Source of the DNA: Terriglobia bacterium
GTDB taxonomy: Bacteria; Acidobacteriota; Terriglobia; Terriglobales; SCQP01
Length of the DNA stretch: 42,004 nucleotides
Direction of reading: 5' to 3'
NCBI GenBank assembly: GCA_021323595.1
Contig: JAJPKR010000024.1
Location: 1-42,004, forward strand
Shown one piece after another: positions 31,391-38,616 of the stretch. Below the pieces are notes generated by a model, which had not been told where the DNA came from, searched no databases, and was given only the letters and a program-made list of their open reading frames with translations. Within the stretch, counting starts at the first letter, position 1; each line of letters opens with the position of its first letter. The translations under genes were made by a program, and so were the position numbers.

Positions 31391-32718
31391 ACTTCCACCT
31401 GCTCGGCTTGAGCCATCACAGCGCGCCGCTGGAGCTGCGCGAGCGGTTCGCCGTGCCGGATGCGCGCATGCCGGAAGCGCTGGCGGCGCTGGCGGCCGAG
31501 CCGGGCGTGGCCGAGGGACTGGTCCTTTCCACCTGCAACCGGGTCGAGTACTTGGCGATAACCACGAGCGGCGACGCGCTCTGGAGCTTTATCCGCCGCT
31601 GGTACGGGCAAGAGCCGGCCGGATTGGCGCCGCGGTTTTATCTGCATGCGGGCGCGGCGGCGGCGCGCCATGTGTTTCGCGTCGCCGCGAGCCTCGACTC
31701 GCTGGTCGTCGGCGAGCCGCAAATCCTCGGGCAATACAAGGCCGCATTTCAAGCGGCGGCGAGTGCCGGCGCCGCCGGCGGCGGCTTGCGCGCATTGCTG
31801 AACGCCGCCTTTATCGCCGCCAAGCGCGTGCGCGCGGAAACCGGGCTGGGACGACATTCGCTCTCCATCAGCCACGCCGCGGTGGAATTGGCCAAGCGCA
31901 TCTTCGGGGGCCTGGGCGGCAAGACGGTTTTATTGATCGGCGCGGGCGAGATGGGGACGCAGGCGGCGGGCTATCTGGTGCGTCAGGGAGCGAGCCGATT
32001 GCTGGTGGCCAATCGCGGGCAAGAGCGCGGCCAAGCGCTCGCCGCCAAATACGGCGGCGAAGCCATCCCTTGGGAGCATCTGCGGGCCGAGGCGCACCGC
32101 GCCGACGTCATCATCAGTTGCACCGGCGCCACGGAGCCGCTGCTGGCGAAAGCGGATATCGCCGCCCTGCTCGCCCGCCGCAAGTCGCGGCCGATCCTGC
32201 TGCTCGACATCGCCGTGCCCCGCGATATCGCCGCCGACGTGCAAGAGCTCGAGAACGCTTTCCTCTACAACGTTGACGACCTGGAAAGCGTGGTCGCCAG
32301 CCATCGCGCCGACCGCGAGCGCGAGGCGGCGCGCGCGGAGGCGATGATCGAAGCCGAACTGGATCGCTTCTGGCGGCGCTGGGAGGCGCGCGATGCCCTG
32401 CCCACGCTGCGCGCGCTGGAGGCGCACGGCGAGAACCTGCGCCGGCGCGAACTCGAGCGCTGGCGCTCGCTGCTGGCCGCGCTGCCGCCCGAGCAGCGCG
32501 CCGCGGTCGAGGAGCTGACGCGCGCGCTGATGCGCAAATGGCTGCATCGCCCGCTGACCGCGATCCGCGCGGCGGCAGAAGAACGCAGCGACTTGGCGAT
32601 CCTGGACAGCGCCGCCGAACTCTTCGGCCTGCAGATCGCCGCCGCCCCGGCGGCGAACGAAGCCGGGCAGCCGCAACCCGCCGCGCAGCCGCCCGCCGGG
32701 CTCAAGGCTGGCGCCTAA
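31387..32718 (+). CDS. hemA: Glutamyl-tRNA reductase
   Basis: A 443-aa enzyme for the first committed step of C5-pathway tetrapyrrole synthesis, reducing Glu-tRNA(Glu) to glutamate-1-semialdehyde with NADPH. The catalytic Cys is C50 in LSTCNRVE. The opening MNFHLLGLSHHSAPLELRER, SLVVGEPQILGQYK, the NADPH motif VLLIGAGEMG and DIAVPRDI are all canonical. The Ala/Pro-rich C-terminal tail after about residue 415 is unconserved. The start overlaps hemX by 4 nt; an earlier in-frame start at 31282 lies inside hemX and is rejected. Confidence 0.97.
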   Translation: MNFHLLGLSHHSAPLELRERFAVPDARMPEALAALAAEPGVAEGLVLSTCNRVEYLAITTSGDALWSFIRRWYGQEPAGLAPRFYLHAGAAAARHVFRVAASLDSLVVGEPQILGQYKAAFQAAASAGAAGGGLRALLNAAFIAAKRVRAETGLGRHSLSISHAAVELAKRIFGGLGGKTVLLIGAGEMGTQAAGYLVRQGASRLLVANRGQERGQALAAKYGGEAIPWEHLRAEAHRADVIISCTGATEPLLAKADIAALLARRKSRPILLLDIAVPRDIAADVQELENAFLYNVDDLESVVASHRADREREAARAEAMIEAELDRFWRRWEARDALPTLRALEAHGENLRRRELERWRSLLAALPPEQRAAVEELTRALMRKWLHRPLTAIRAAAEERSDLAILDSAAELFGLQIAAAPAANEAGQPQPAAQPPAGLKAGA

Positions 32719-32791
32719 ACCCGCGCCCCCGACACCTGGATTCTCCCGCGGCGCCCGCTGGCGAATTGCCCGGCCGGCCGAGGGTTGCCGC

Positions 32792-33661
32792 CTATCGTTC
32801 GAGCATGGCTTCGTCGCCGGGCAGAATCACATCGCGCGAATAGGTAATCAGCGCCGCGCTCGAATTCGGCCGTGTGGAGATGATCACCGCCTCGCCGACG
32901 ATCTTCGCCGGTTCGCCCGCCGCCGCGACTTCGGCCTCAACGCCGTAGGCGGCACGGCGGAAGACGGCCATGCTGGGGCTGTGCGTCCGGCGGAAGATGA
33001 GCCAACGCTGCCCCACCGCCGTCGCAACGCCGCGGCCGGTGAGGAAGATTTCGTCGCCCTTGGCGAACTCGTTGCCCAGATCGCGGCCGGCGGCGACCAT
33101 CTGCAACCGGCCTTCCACAGGGTGCAGGAGGTCGATGGTCTCGGAGGGTTCCAGCTTGGGGCTGGCCCGCGGCTGCCACGCGATCGCGAAATCGCCGCGT
33201 TGGGATTCACGGCAGGACAGCTCGATGCGCGCGGTCGCCACTCCGGCGGCGTTGATCCTCAAGACCCGCGCGCGGCCGACCATCGCGAAAAGCCGCCCCA
33301 TGCCGTTCAAGTAGGCGGTCTGGCCGGGGAATTGATCGGTGTGAGGCACGGCGGATTCCACGCGCATGAGCCGCACGCTCTCTCCCGGCTGCAAGGCTTC
33401 CCCGCCCCTGAGGTAAATGATCTCGCCTTGCGTCTTATTGGGAATCTGCAGCTCGTCTTCCGACCCCACCTCCCAAGACACTCGCGAATAGCCCTGAGTC
33501 GAATACATGTCGGCGCATTCGATCTGCGAGGCGCTGAAGGAGGGTTCCTGCTGAATCTCGACCTGCCAACCCGGCCCTTGCGCCGCCGCCAGCAATGCCA
33601 GCCCGCAAAGTCCTGCGGTAACGGCCACCGATTTCGACAAAGCCTTTAATGACAGTGACAT
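32792..33661 (-). CDS. Secreted protein of unknown function, 289 aa
   Basis: It has a signal peptide (MSLSLKALSKSVAVTAGLCG). The mature part looks all-beta and is rich in charged turns: GEIIYLRGGEALQPGESVRL, GRLFAMVGRARVLRIN and KGDEIFLTGRGVATAV. The repeated spacing hints at tandem beta domains, possibly SH3- or LysM-associated envelope modules, but I recognise no family. The start is supported by GGGGGTGAT 5 nt before the ATG. It is divergent from aroDE, with 73 nt between the starts, and converges with hemA at its 3' end. Confidence 0.75.
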   Translation of the reverse strand: MSLSLKALSKSVAVTAGLCGLALLAAAQGPGWQVEIQQEPSFSASQIECADMYSTQGYSRVSWEVGSEDELQIPNKTQGEIIYLRGGEALQPGESVRLMRVESAVPHTDQFPGQTAYLNGMGRLFAMVGRARVLRINAAGVATARIELSCRESQRGDFAIAWQPRASPKLEPSETIDLLHPVEGRLQMVAAGRDLGNEFAKGDEIFLTGRGVATAVGQRWLIFRRTHSPSMAVFRRAAYGVEAEVAAAGEPAKIVGEAVIISTRPNSSAALITYSRDVILPGDEAMLER

Positions 33662-33695
33662 GTCTGATCACCCCCGGTCGGGCTTCCGCTTTTCA

Positions 33696-33725
33696 TTGCC
33701 AAGCGCGAAGCGGCGTGAGTATTAT
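33696..33725 (+). promoter_or_regulatory. Promoter of the aroDE fusion
   Basis: TTGCCA (33696-33701), an 18-nt spacer and TATTAT (33720-33725) form a good promoter. The -10 ends 9 nt before the ATG at 33735, so the transcript would start at or within a few bases of the start codon. No Shine-Dalgarno is present. Confidence 0.6.
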
Positions 33726-33734
33726 GCTCCACCG

Positions 33735-35294
33735 ATGGTTCTAATCCCAGCCGCAAGCAGCAATCCGGTTCCCAACCGCATTCCGCCCGAGCGGCTGCCG
33801 CGGCTTTGCGTGGCGCTGGAAGCCACGCAACCCGCCGACCTGTTCGCCAAAGCAGAGCGGGCGGCGCGCGACAACTCGTTGCTGGAGTTGCGCTTAGACC
33901 ATCTGAAAACGCCTGCGCAAGCGCTGGGCCGGCTCCGTGACTTTGCAGATTCCCACCCGGCGGCAATTTTGATCGCCACCTGCCGTCCGACCCGCAGCGG
34001 AGGCAAGTTTCGCGGCAGCGCTGAGGCGGAATGCGCCATTTTAAGCAAGGCCGCGCAAGCGGGCTGCCAGTGGCTGGATCTGAGCTTGCCGAGTGCGGAA
34101 AGGGTCAATGCCAATATATTGAAAAAGCTGCACTTACATGCCAACCTCATGGTCTCCTGGCACGACTTCGAGGGGCCGCGGTATCTCCATGGGCTGGCGG
34201 CGCGGTTCGCGAAGATTCCGGCGGACCTGTATAAAGTCGCCGCGCGTGCCCGTAACTTCGCGGACAACGGGCGCATACTTCGGTTTCTGGCCGAGACCAG
34301 CGCGCATTTGCCGATCGTCGCCTTTTGCATGGGCGAGGCCGGGCTGGCCAGCCGCATCTTGGCCCCGCATTTCGGTTCGGCTTTTACGTTCGCCAGCTTG
34401 GCTCCGGGGTTGGCCACGGCGCCGGGACAGCTCGATATCGCCAGCATGCGGCGCATCTATCGCGTCGAGACCATCAACCGCGCGACCCGGGTGTATGGAG
34501 TGCTGGGTTATCCGCTGGCCCATTCGCTGTCGCCGCTGATGCTGAACGCGGCATTTCGCCGGACCAGCGTCAATGCCGTGTACGTGCCGATGCCGACGCG
34601 CAACCCCAACGACGTGCTGTCGCAGCTCGATGCGCTCGACCTCAACGGATTCAGCGTGACCCATCCGCACAAGTCGGCGTTCTTGAAGCAGCTCGACGGA
34701 ATCGATCCCATGGCGCGCAAGATCGGCGCCATCAACACCGTCGTCCGCAGCAGCGGCAAGCTTTACGGTTACAACACCGATCTGGCCGGCATCCTCGTAC
34801 CGCTCGAGGCGCAGATGCGCATCGCCGGAGCGCGCGTGCTGGTGATCGGGGCCGGCGGCGCGGCGCGCGCGGCGGTCTTCGGGCTGCGCGAGCGCGGCGC
34901 CAGCGTCACGATCCTGAATCGCACCGCGGCCAAGGCGCACCGGCTGGCGAAGCAGGCGCGCGCCAAGGTCGCGCGGCGCCGCGAACTCAGGAAAACCAGC
35001 TTCGATCTCATCATCAACGCCACCCCGGTGGGGCAAAGCCCCAAGCCGCAAGCGAGCCCGCTGGACGCGGAGGAGATCAACGCGCCCCTCGTCTTCGATT
35101 TCGTTTACAACCCGATCGAGACCAGCCTGCTGCGGATGGCGCGGGCGCGGGGAGCGCGCGTGATTTCCGGGCTCGAAATGTTCGTCATCCAGGGCGCGCG
35201 CCAGTTCGAGATCTGGACGGGCAAGCCGGCCCCGCGCGACGAGATGCTGCACGAGATTCTCACTTATCTGCAGCAGCCCGCGGCGACGACCTAG
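33735..35294 (+). CDS. aroDE: Bifunctional 3-dehydroquinate dehydratase / shikimate dehydrogenase
   Basis: A 519-aa fusion for shikimate-pathway steps 3 and 4. The N-terminal type I dehydroquinase (about 20-245) has ELRLDHL, H143 in SWHDF and the Schiff-base lysine K167 in ADLYKVA. The C-terminal shikimate dehydrogenase (about 253-515) has GYPLAHSLSPLMLNAAF, substrate lysine K313 in SVTHPHKSA, D349 in GYNTDLAG, the NADP loop VLVIGAGGAARAA and NATPVGQSP. The fusion is known from plants, Chlamydia and some other bacteria. ATG at 33735 is preferred over an in-frame ATG at 33660, which overlaps the divergent gene start. Confidence 0.96.
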   Translation: MVLIPAASSNPVPNRIPPERLPRLCVALEATQPADLFAKAERAARDNSLLELRLDHLKTPAQALGRLRDFADSHPAAILIATCRPTRSGGKFRGSAEAECAILSKAAQAGCQWLDLSLPSAERVNANILKKLHLHANLMVSWHDFEGPRYLHGLAARFAKIPADLYKVAARARNFADNGRILRFLAETSAHLPIVAFCMGEAGLASRILAPHFGSAFTFASLAPGLATAPGQLDIASMRRIYRVETINRATRVYGVLGYPLAHSLSPLMLNAAFRRTSVNAVYVPMPTRNPNDVLSQLDALDLNGFSVTHPHKSAFLKQLDGIDPMARKIGAINTVVRSSGKLYGYNTDLAGILVPLEAQMRIAGARVLVIGAGGAARAAVFGLRERGASVTILNRTAAKAHRLAKQARAKVARRRELRKTSFDLIINATPVGQSPKPQASPLDAEEINAPLVFDFVYNPIETSLLRMARARGARVISGLEMFVIQGARQFEIWTGKPAPRDEMLHEILTYLQQPAATT

Positions 35295-35439
35295 AACATT
35301 CCGCGAAAATCAGCGCCGCCCGGCGCGTGAGCCGGCGGCGGGACGGCCGGCCGCGGCGCTGAACGGAGGCGCGTCTCCGATCCAACTCCTCGCGGTCCTT
35401 TTCGCCGCGAAGCGCGCCCGGTGCGCCGCGGCCGACCCG

Positions 35440-35832
35440 TCAGCGGATTCCGGCGGCGCCGCCGGCAGCGGCTTTGGCGCGTTCGGCGGTCCAGGTACCC
35501 GTGTCGTTTTGATCGCTGGAAAATGTGCCGCTCATCTTATCGCCGGAGACGGTGCCCTTGATGGTATAGACGCCGCCTTCGGTCTCGACCTGGAAGCTGA
35601 TGTTCTTGCCGTCGAACTTCAAATACTCCATCGGCATGTCGCCGCCGTCGGCAACGGAAAGCGTTCCGGCCAGCGCGCCGTTGACCTGCTTGAAGGTCAT
35701 CGTGAAATCGCGCTGTCCGTTTTGATTGCTGTTGGAGCTGCCGTTCCACGTGCCGCTGAGATCGGCGGCCCAGGCGAAGGCCGCGAGCAGCATGAACGCG
35801 AGCGCCGCGCGGACGAAGGTCTTCCTATTCAT
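35440..35832 (-). CDS. Small secreted beta-rich protein, 130 aa
   Basis: It has a signal peptide (MNRKTFVRAALAFMLLAAFA). The mature chain is a series of short strands: LSGTWNGSSNSNQNG, FTMTFKQVNGALAGTLSV, KFDGKNISFQVE, TIKGTVSGDKMSGTF and TGTWTAER. The repeated W-start and G-x-W-end resemble small lipocalin-like or beta-barrel periplasmic proteins that are common in Acidobacteriota. No catalytic site is visible; ligand binding is possible. A GGGGG tract 5 nt before the ATG may act as ribosome site. Confidence 0.75.
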   Translation of the reverse strand: MNRKTFVRAALAFMLLAAFAWAADLSGTWNGSSNSNQNGQRDFTMTFKQVNGALAGTLSVADGGDMPMEYLKFDGKNISFQVETEGGVYTIKGTVSGDKMSGTFSSDQNDTGTWTAERAKAAAGGAAGIR

Positions 35833-35947
35833 CGCATCCCCCGTTTTCTGACCGCTTCGCCCGCCATCATCTCATACCCGGCCGACGCCGGAGCCAGAGC
35901 GGGCGCGCGCCGGGGCGCGGCGCGCCTGCCGCCGCCGTGCGCGCAGG

Positions 35948-35953
35948 TACACT
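35948..35953 (+). promoter_or_regulatory. TACACT -10-like box of priA
   Basis: TACACT ends 6 nt before the priA GTG, so the GTG itself could be the first transcribed codon. No -35 is clear. Confidence 0.4.
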
Positions 35954-35959
35954 CGAACC

Positions 35960-38440
35960 GTGGCTTCCGCCCGCATCAGCGCCGCGAGCGCCGGCTACGC
36001 CGCGGTGGCGCTGCCGGTGCCGCTCGATCGCGCCTTCACCTATGTCGTGCCCGACGGCCTGACCCTGGCGCCGGGCATGCGCGTGCTCGTGCCCTGGAGC
36101 GGGCGCCGGCTGGTCGGCGTGGTGCTGGAGGCGACGGCCGAGGCGCCGCCGGGCGTGGCCGAGGCCAAGCTGCGGCCGATCGAGCTGGCGCTCGACAGCG
36201 AACCGATCCTCGACGCGCCTTTGCTGGCGCTGGCGCGCTGGACGGCGGCCTATTACCAGGCGCCGCTGGGCGAAGTGCTGCGCTGCGTGCTGCCGCCGGC
36301 GCCGGGCGTCCGCGACCAGCAGCGCCTCGCACTCACCGCCGCCGGCCACGAGCGGCTGCGGGCGCCGGCGCAAACCGCGCTGTTCGCGCCGGCGGCGGAG
36401 GGCGCGCCGCTGCTGCGCGCGGCGCAACGGGGGCTGAGCCTGGCGGGCGCTCTGCGGCGCCATGGGACGCGCGCCGTGCGCCAGGCGCTGGCGCAAGGCT
36501 GGCTGCGGCTGGAAGCGCCGGCGGCCGCGGCGGCGGCCGAGCCAGTGATCCGCACCTATCGCCTGGCCGCCGGCGCCACGGTTCCCGCACGCGCGCCGGC
36601 GCAGGCGGCGGCGCTGGCGCTGCTGCGCGCCGCCGGCGGCGAGATGGATGCCGCCACCCTGCGCGCGCAGGTGGCCGGCGCGGCGCTCGCCGCGCTGCGC
36701 CGCCGCGGCGCCATCGCCGCCGGGACCCGGCCGGCGCCGCCGGCCTCGCCGCTCTGGCACCCGCGCCCGCGCATCACCGCGCTCAACGCCGAGCAACGCG
36801 CCGCGCTCGCGCTGATTCTCGAGCATCTGCCCCCGGAGGGCGCGCCCGCGCCCATCTTGCTGCACGGGGTCACCGGCAGCGGCAAGACGGCGGTGTATTT
36901 GGAAGCGATCGCCGCCGCCTTGGCGCGGGAGCGAACCGCGCTCCTGCTGGTGCCGGAGATCGGCCTGACGCCGGCCCTCTTCGCCGATTTCATGGATGCC
37001 TTCCCGGAACAAGTCTCGATCCTGCACTCCGGCCTCACGCCGGCCGAGCGCGCCCAGCATTGGCATCGCGCGCGCCGCGGCCAGGCGGCGGTGGTGATCG
37101 GGACGCGCTCGGCGATCTTCGCGCCGCTGCCGCGCCTGGGCTTGATCATCGTGGACGAAGAACACGACGCCGCCTACAAACAGCAGGAGTCGCCGCGCTA
37201 CCACGCGCGCGATCTCGCGGTGATGCGCGGACGCCTGAGCGGCGCAACGGTGCTGCTGGGCTCGGCCACGCCGTCGCTCGAATCCCACGAGAACGCCCGC
37301 GCCGGCAAATATCTGCTGGCGCGGCTGCGGTCGCGGGTGGAGAGCCGGCCGCTGCCGGCGGTGCGCATGGTGGATATGTGCGCCGAGTTCCGCGCCCAGG
37401 CGGCGGCCGCGCCGCGCCCGGGCCGCGGCCGCGGCGCGCCGGCCGACGCGCTCTCGCGCCCGCTGGTGGCCGCGCTCGGCGCTTGCCTGGCGCGCGGCGA
37501 GCAGGCGGTCGTGCTCATCAACCGCCGCGGCTATGCGCCGGCGGTCGTCTGCCGCGCCTGCGGCCAGCCGGTGACGTGCCGCCACTGTTCGCTGTCACTC
37601 GTCTATCACAAGCGCGAAGGCCGGCTGCTCTGCCACGCCTGCGGCTTCAACTTGCCGGTGCCCAAGCACTGCCCCGCCTGCGGCAGCGAGCACCTGTATT
37701 TTCTGGGCGCGGGCAGCGAAAAGATCGAAGAGGCGTTGGCCGGACTTTTTCCGCGCGCCCGCATCGCCCGCCTCGACCGCGACACCGCGCGCGAGCGCCG
37801 GCATTTCGCGCGCGTGCTGGGCGATTTCCGCGAAGGCAAGTACGATCTGCTGGTCGGCACGCAGATGATCGCGAAAGGGCATGACCTGCCCGGCGTGACC
37901 CTGGTGGGCGTGCTGCAGGCGGACTGGGGGCTGACGCTGCCGGAGTTTCGCGCCGCCGAACGCACCTACCAGCTGCTCACCCAGGTCGCCGGGCGCGCGG
38001 GCCGGGGCGAGGCGCCCGGCGAAGTCGTGCTGCAGCTCATGCACCCCGAGCATTACGCGGTGCAGGCGGTGCTGCGCGGCGAGCCGGAGCTGTTTTACGA
38101 GCCGGAGGCGCGATATCGCCGCCTGCTGCACTACCCGCCGTTCGCGGCGCTGGCGCTGGCGCGGATTCGCCACCGGGACTACGAGCAAGCGCTGCGCTGG
38201 AGCGCCGATCTGGGCCGCTTCCTCGAAGAACGGCGCGCCGCGCACGCGGATATCCGCATCCTCGGGCCCGCGCCGGCGCCGGTGCCGCGGCTGAAGGCCG
38301 AGCACCGCCTGCAGTTTTTGCTGAAGTCCGCCCGGCGACGCAGCCTGGCGGCCTTGCTGGGGGAGATCCGGCGCTATGCCGCCGAGCGCCTGCCGGCCGC
38401 GGCTCTGACGATCGACGTCGATCCACAGGCGGCGAATTGA
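35960..38440 (+). CDS. priA: Primosomal protein N' (replication restart helicase PriA)
   Basis: An 826-aa superfamily 2 helicase that reloads the replisome at stalled forks. It has the N-terminal DNA-binding region (VALPVPLDRAFTYVVP), Walker A GVTGSGKT (K309 at residues 303-310), DEEH (399-402), GSATPSLES, an eight-cysteine zinc region (CRACGQPVTCRHC, CHACG, CPACG) and the helicase motif QVAGRAGRG. The linker around 180-265 is unusually Ala-rich. The start is GTG at 35960. ftsK follows 176 nt later on the same strand. Confidence 0.96.
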   Translation: MASARISAASAGYAAVALPVPLDRAFTYVVPDGLTLAPGMRVLVPWSGRRLVGVVLEATAEAPPGVAEAKLRPIELALDSEPILDAPLLALARWTAAYYQAPLGEVLRCVLPPAPGVRDQQRLALTAAGHERLRAPAQTALFAPAAEGAPLLRAAQRGLSLAGALRRHGTRAVRQALAQGWLRLEAPAAAAAAEPVIRTYRLAAGATVPARAPAQAAALALLRAAGGEMDAATLRAQVAGAALAALRRRGAIAAGTRPAPPASPLWHPRPRITALNAEQRAALALILEHLPPEGAPAPILLHGVTGSGKTAVYLEAIAAALARERTALLLVPEIGLTPALFADFMDAFPEQVSILHSGLTPAERAQHWHRARRGQAAVVIGTRSAIFAPLPRLGLIIVDEEHDAAYKQQESPRYHARDLAVMRGRLSGATVLLGSATPSLESHENARAGKYLLARLRSRVESRPLPAVRMVDMCAEFRAQAAAAPRPGRGRGAPADALSRPLVAALGACLARGEQAVVLINRRGYAPAVVCRACGQPVTCRHCSLSLVYHKREGRLLCHACGFNLPVPKHCPACGSEHLYFLGAGSEKIEEALAGLFPRARIARLDRDTARERRHFARVLGDFREGKYDLLVGTQMIAKGHDLPGVTLVGVLQADWGLTLPEFRAAERTYQLLTQVAGRAGRGEAPGEVVLQLMHPEHYAVQAVLRGEPELFYEPEARYRRLLHYPPFAALALARIRHRDYEQALRWSADLGRFLEERRAAHADIRILGPAPAPVPRLKAEHRLQFLLKSARRRSLAALLGEIRRYAAERLPAAALTIDVDPQAAN

Positions 38441-38577
38441 ACGCGGTCCATCGCCGGCGGCGCGGCGCGAACGCGCGGCTGGCGGGCGGTGGCGGGCGGC
38501 GGGAAGGCCGGCGGGCGGCGGCCGGACGCCAAGTCCGGCGAGGTGTCGGTAAAGGCGCGGAGTGAGTCGCCCTGGGG

Positions 38578-38583
38578 TACAAT
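38578..38583 (+). promoter_or_regulatory. TACAAT -10-like box of ftsK
   Basis: TACAAT lies 33 nt before the ftsK ATG, giving a leader of about 27 nt. No matching -35 is visible and the leader has no clear Shine-Dalgarno. Confidence 0.4.
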
Positions 38584-38616
38584 AAGAACGCTCTGGTTGC
38601 CTCTCCGTCGGCACAC

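Noticed and set aside
35867-37585. 572-codon open frame on the minus strand, and a 791-codon frame on + at 35509-37884
   Set aside because: Both are shadows of priA in other frames, full of Arg/Ala runs and without motifs.
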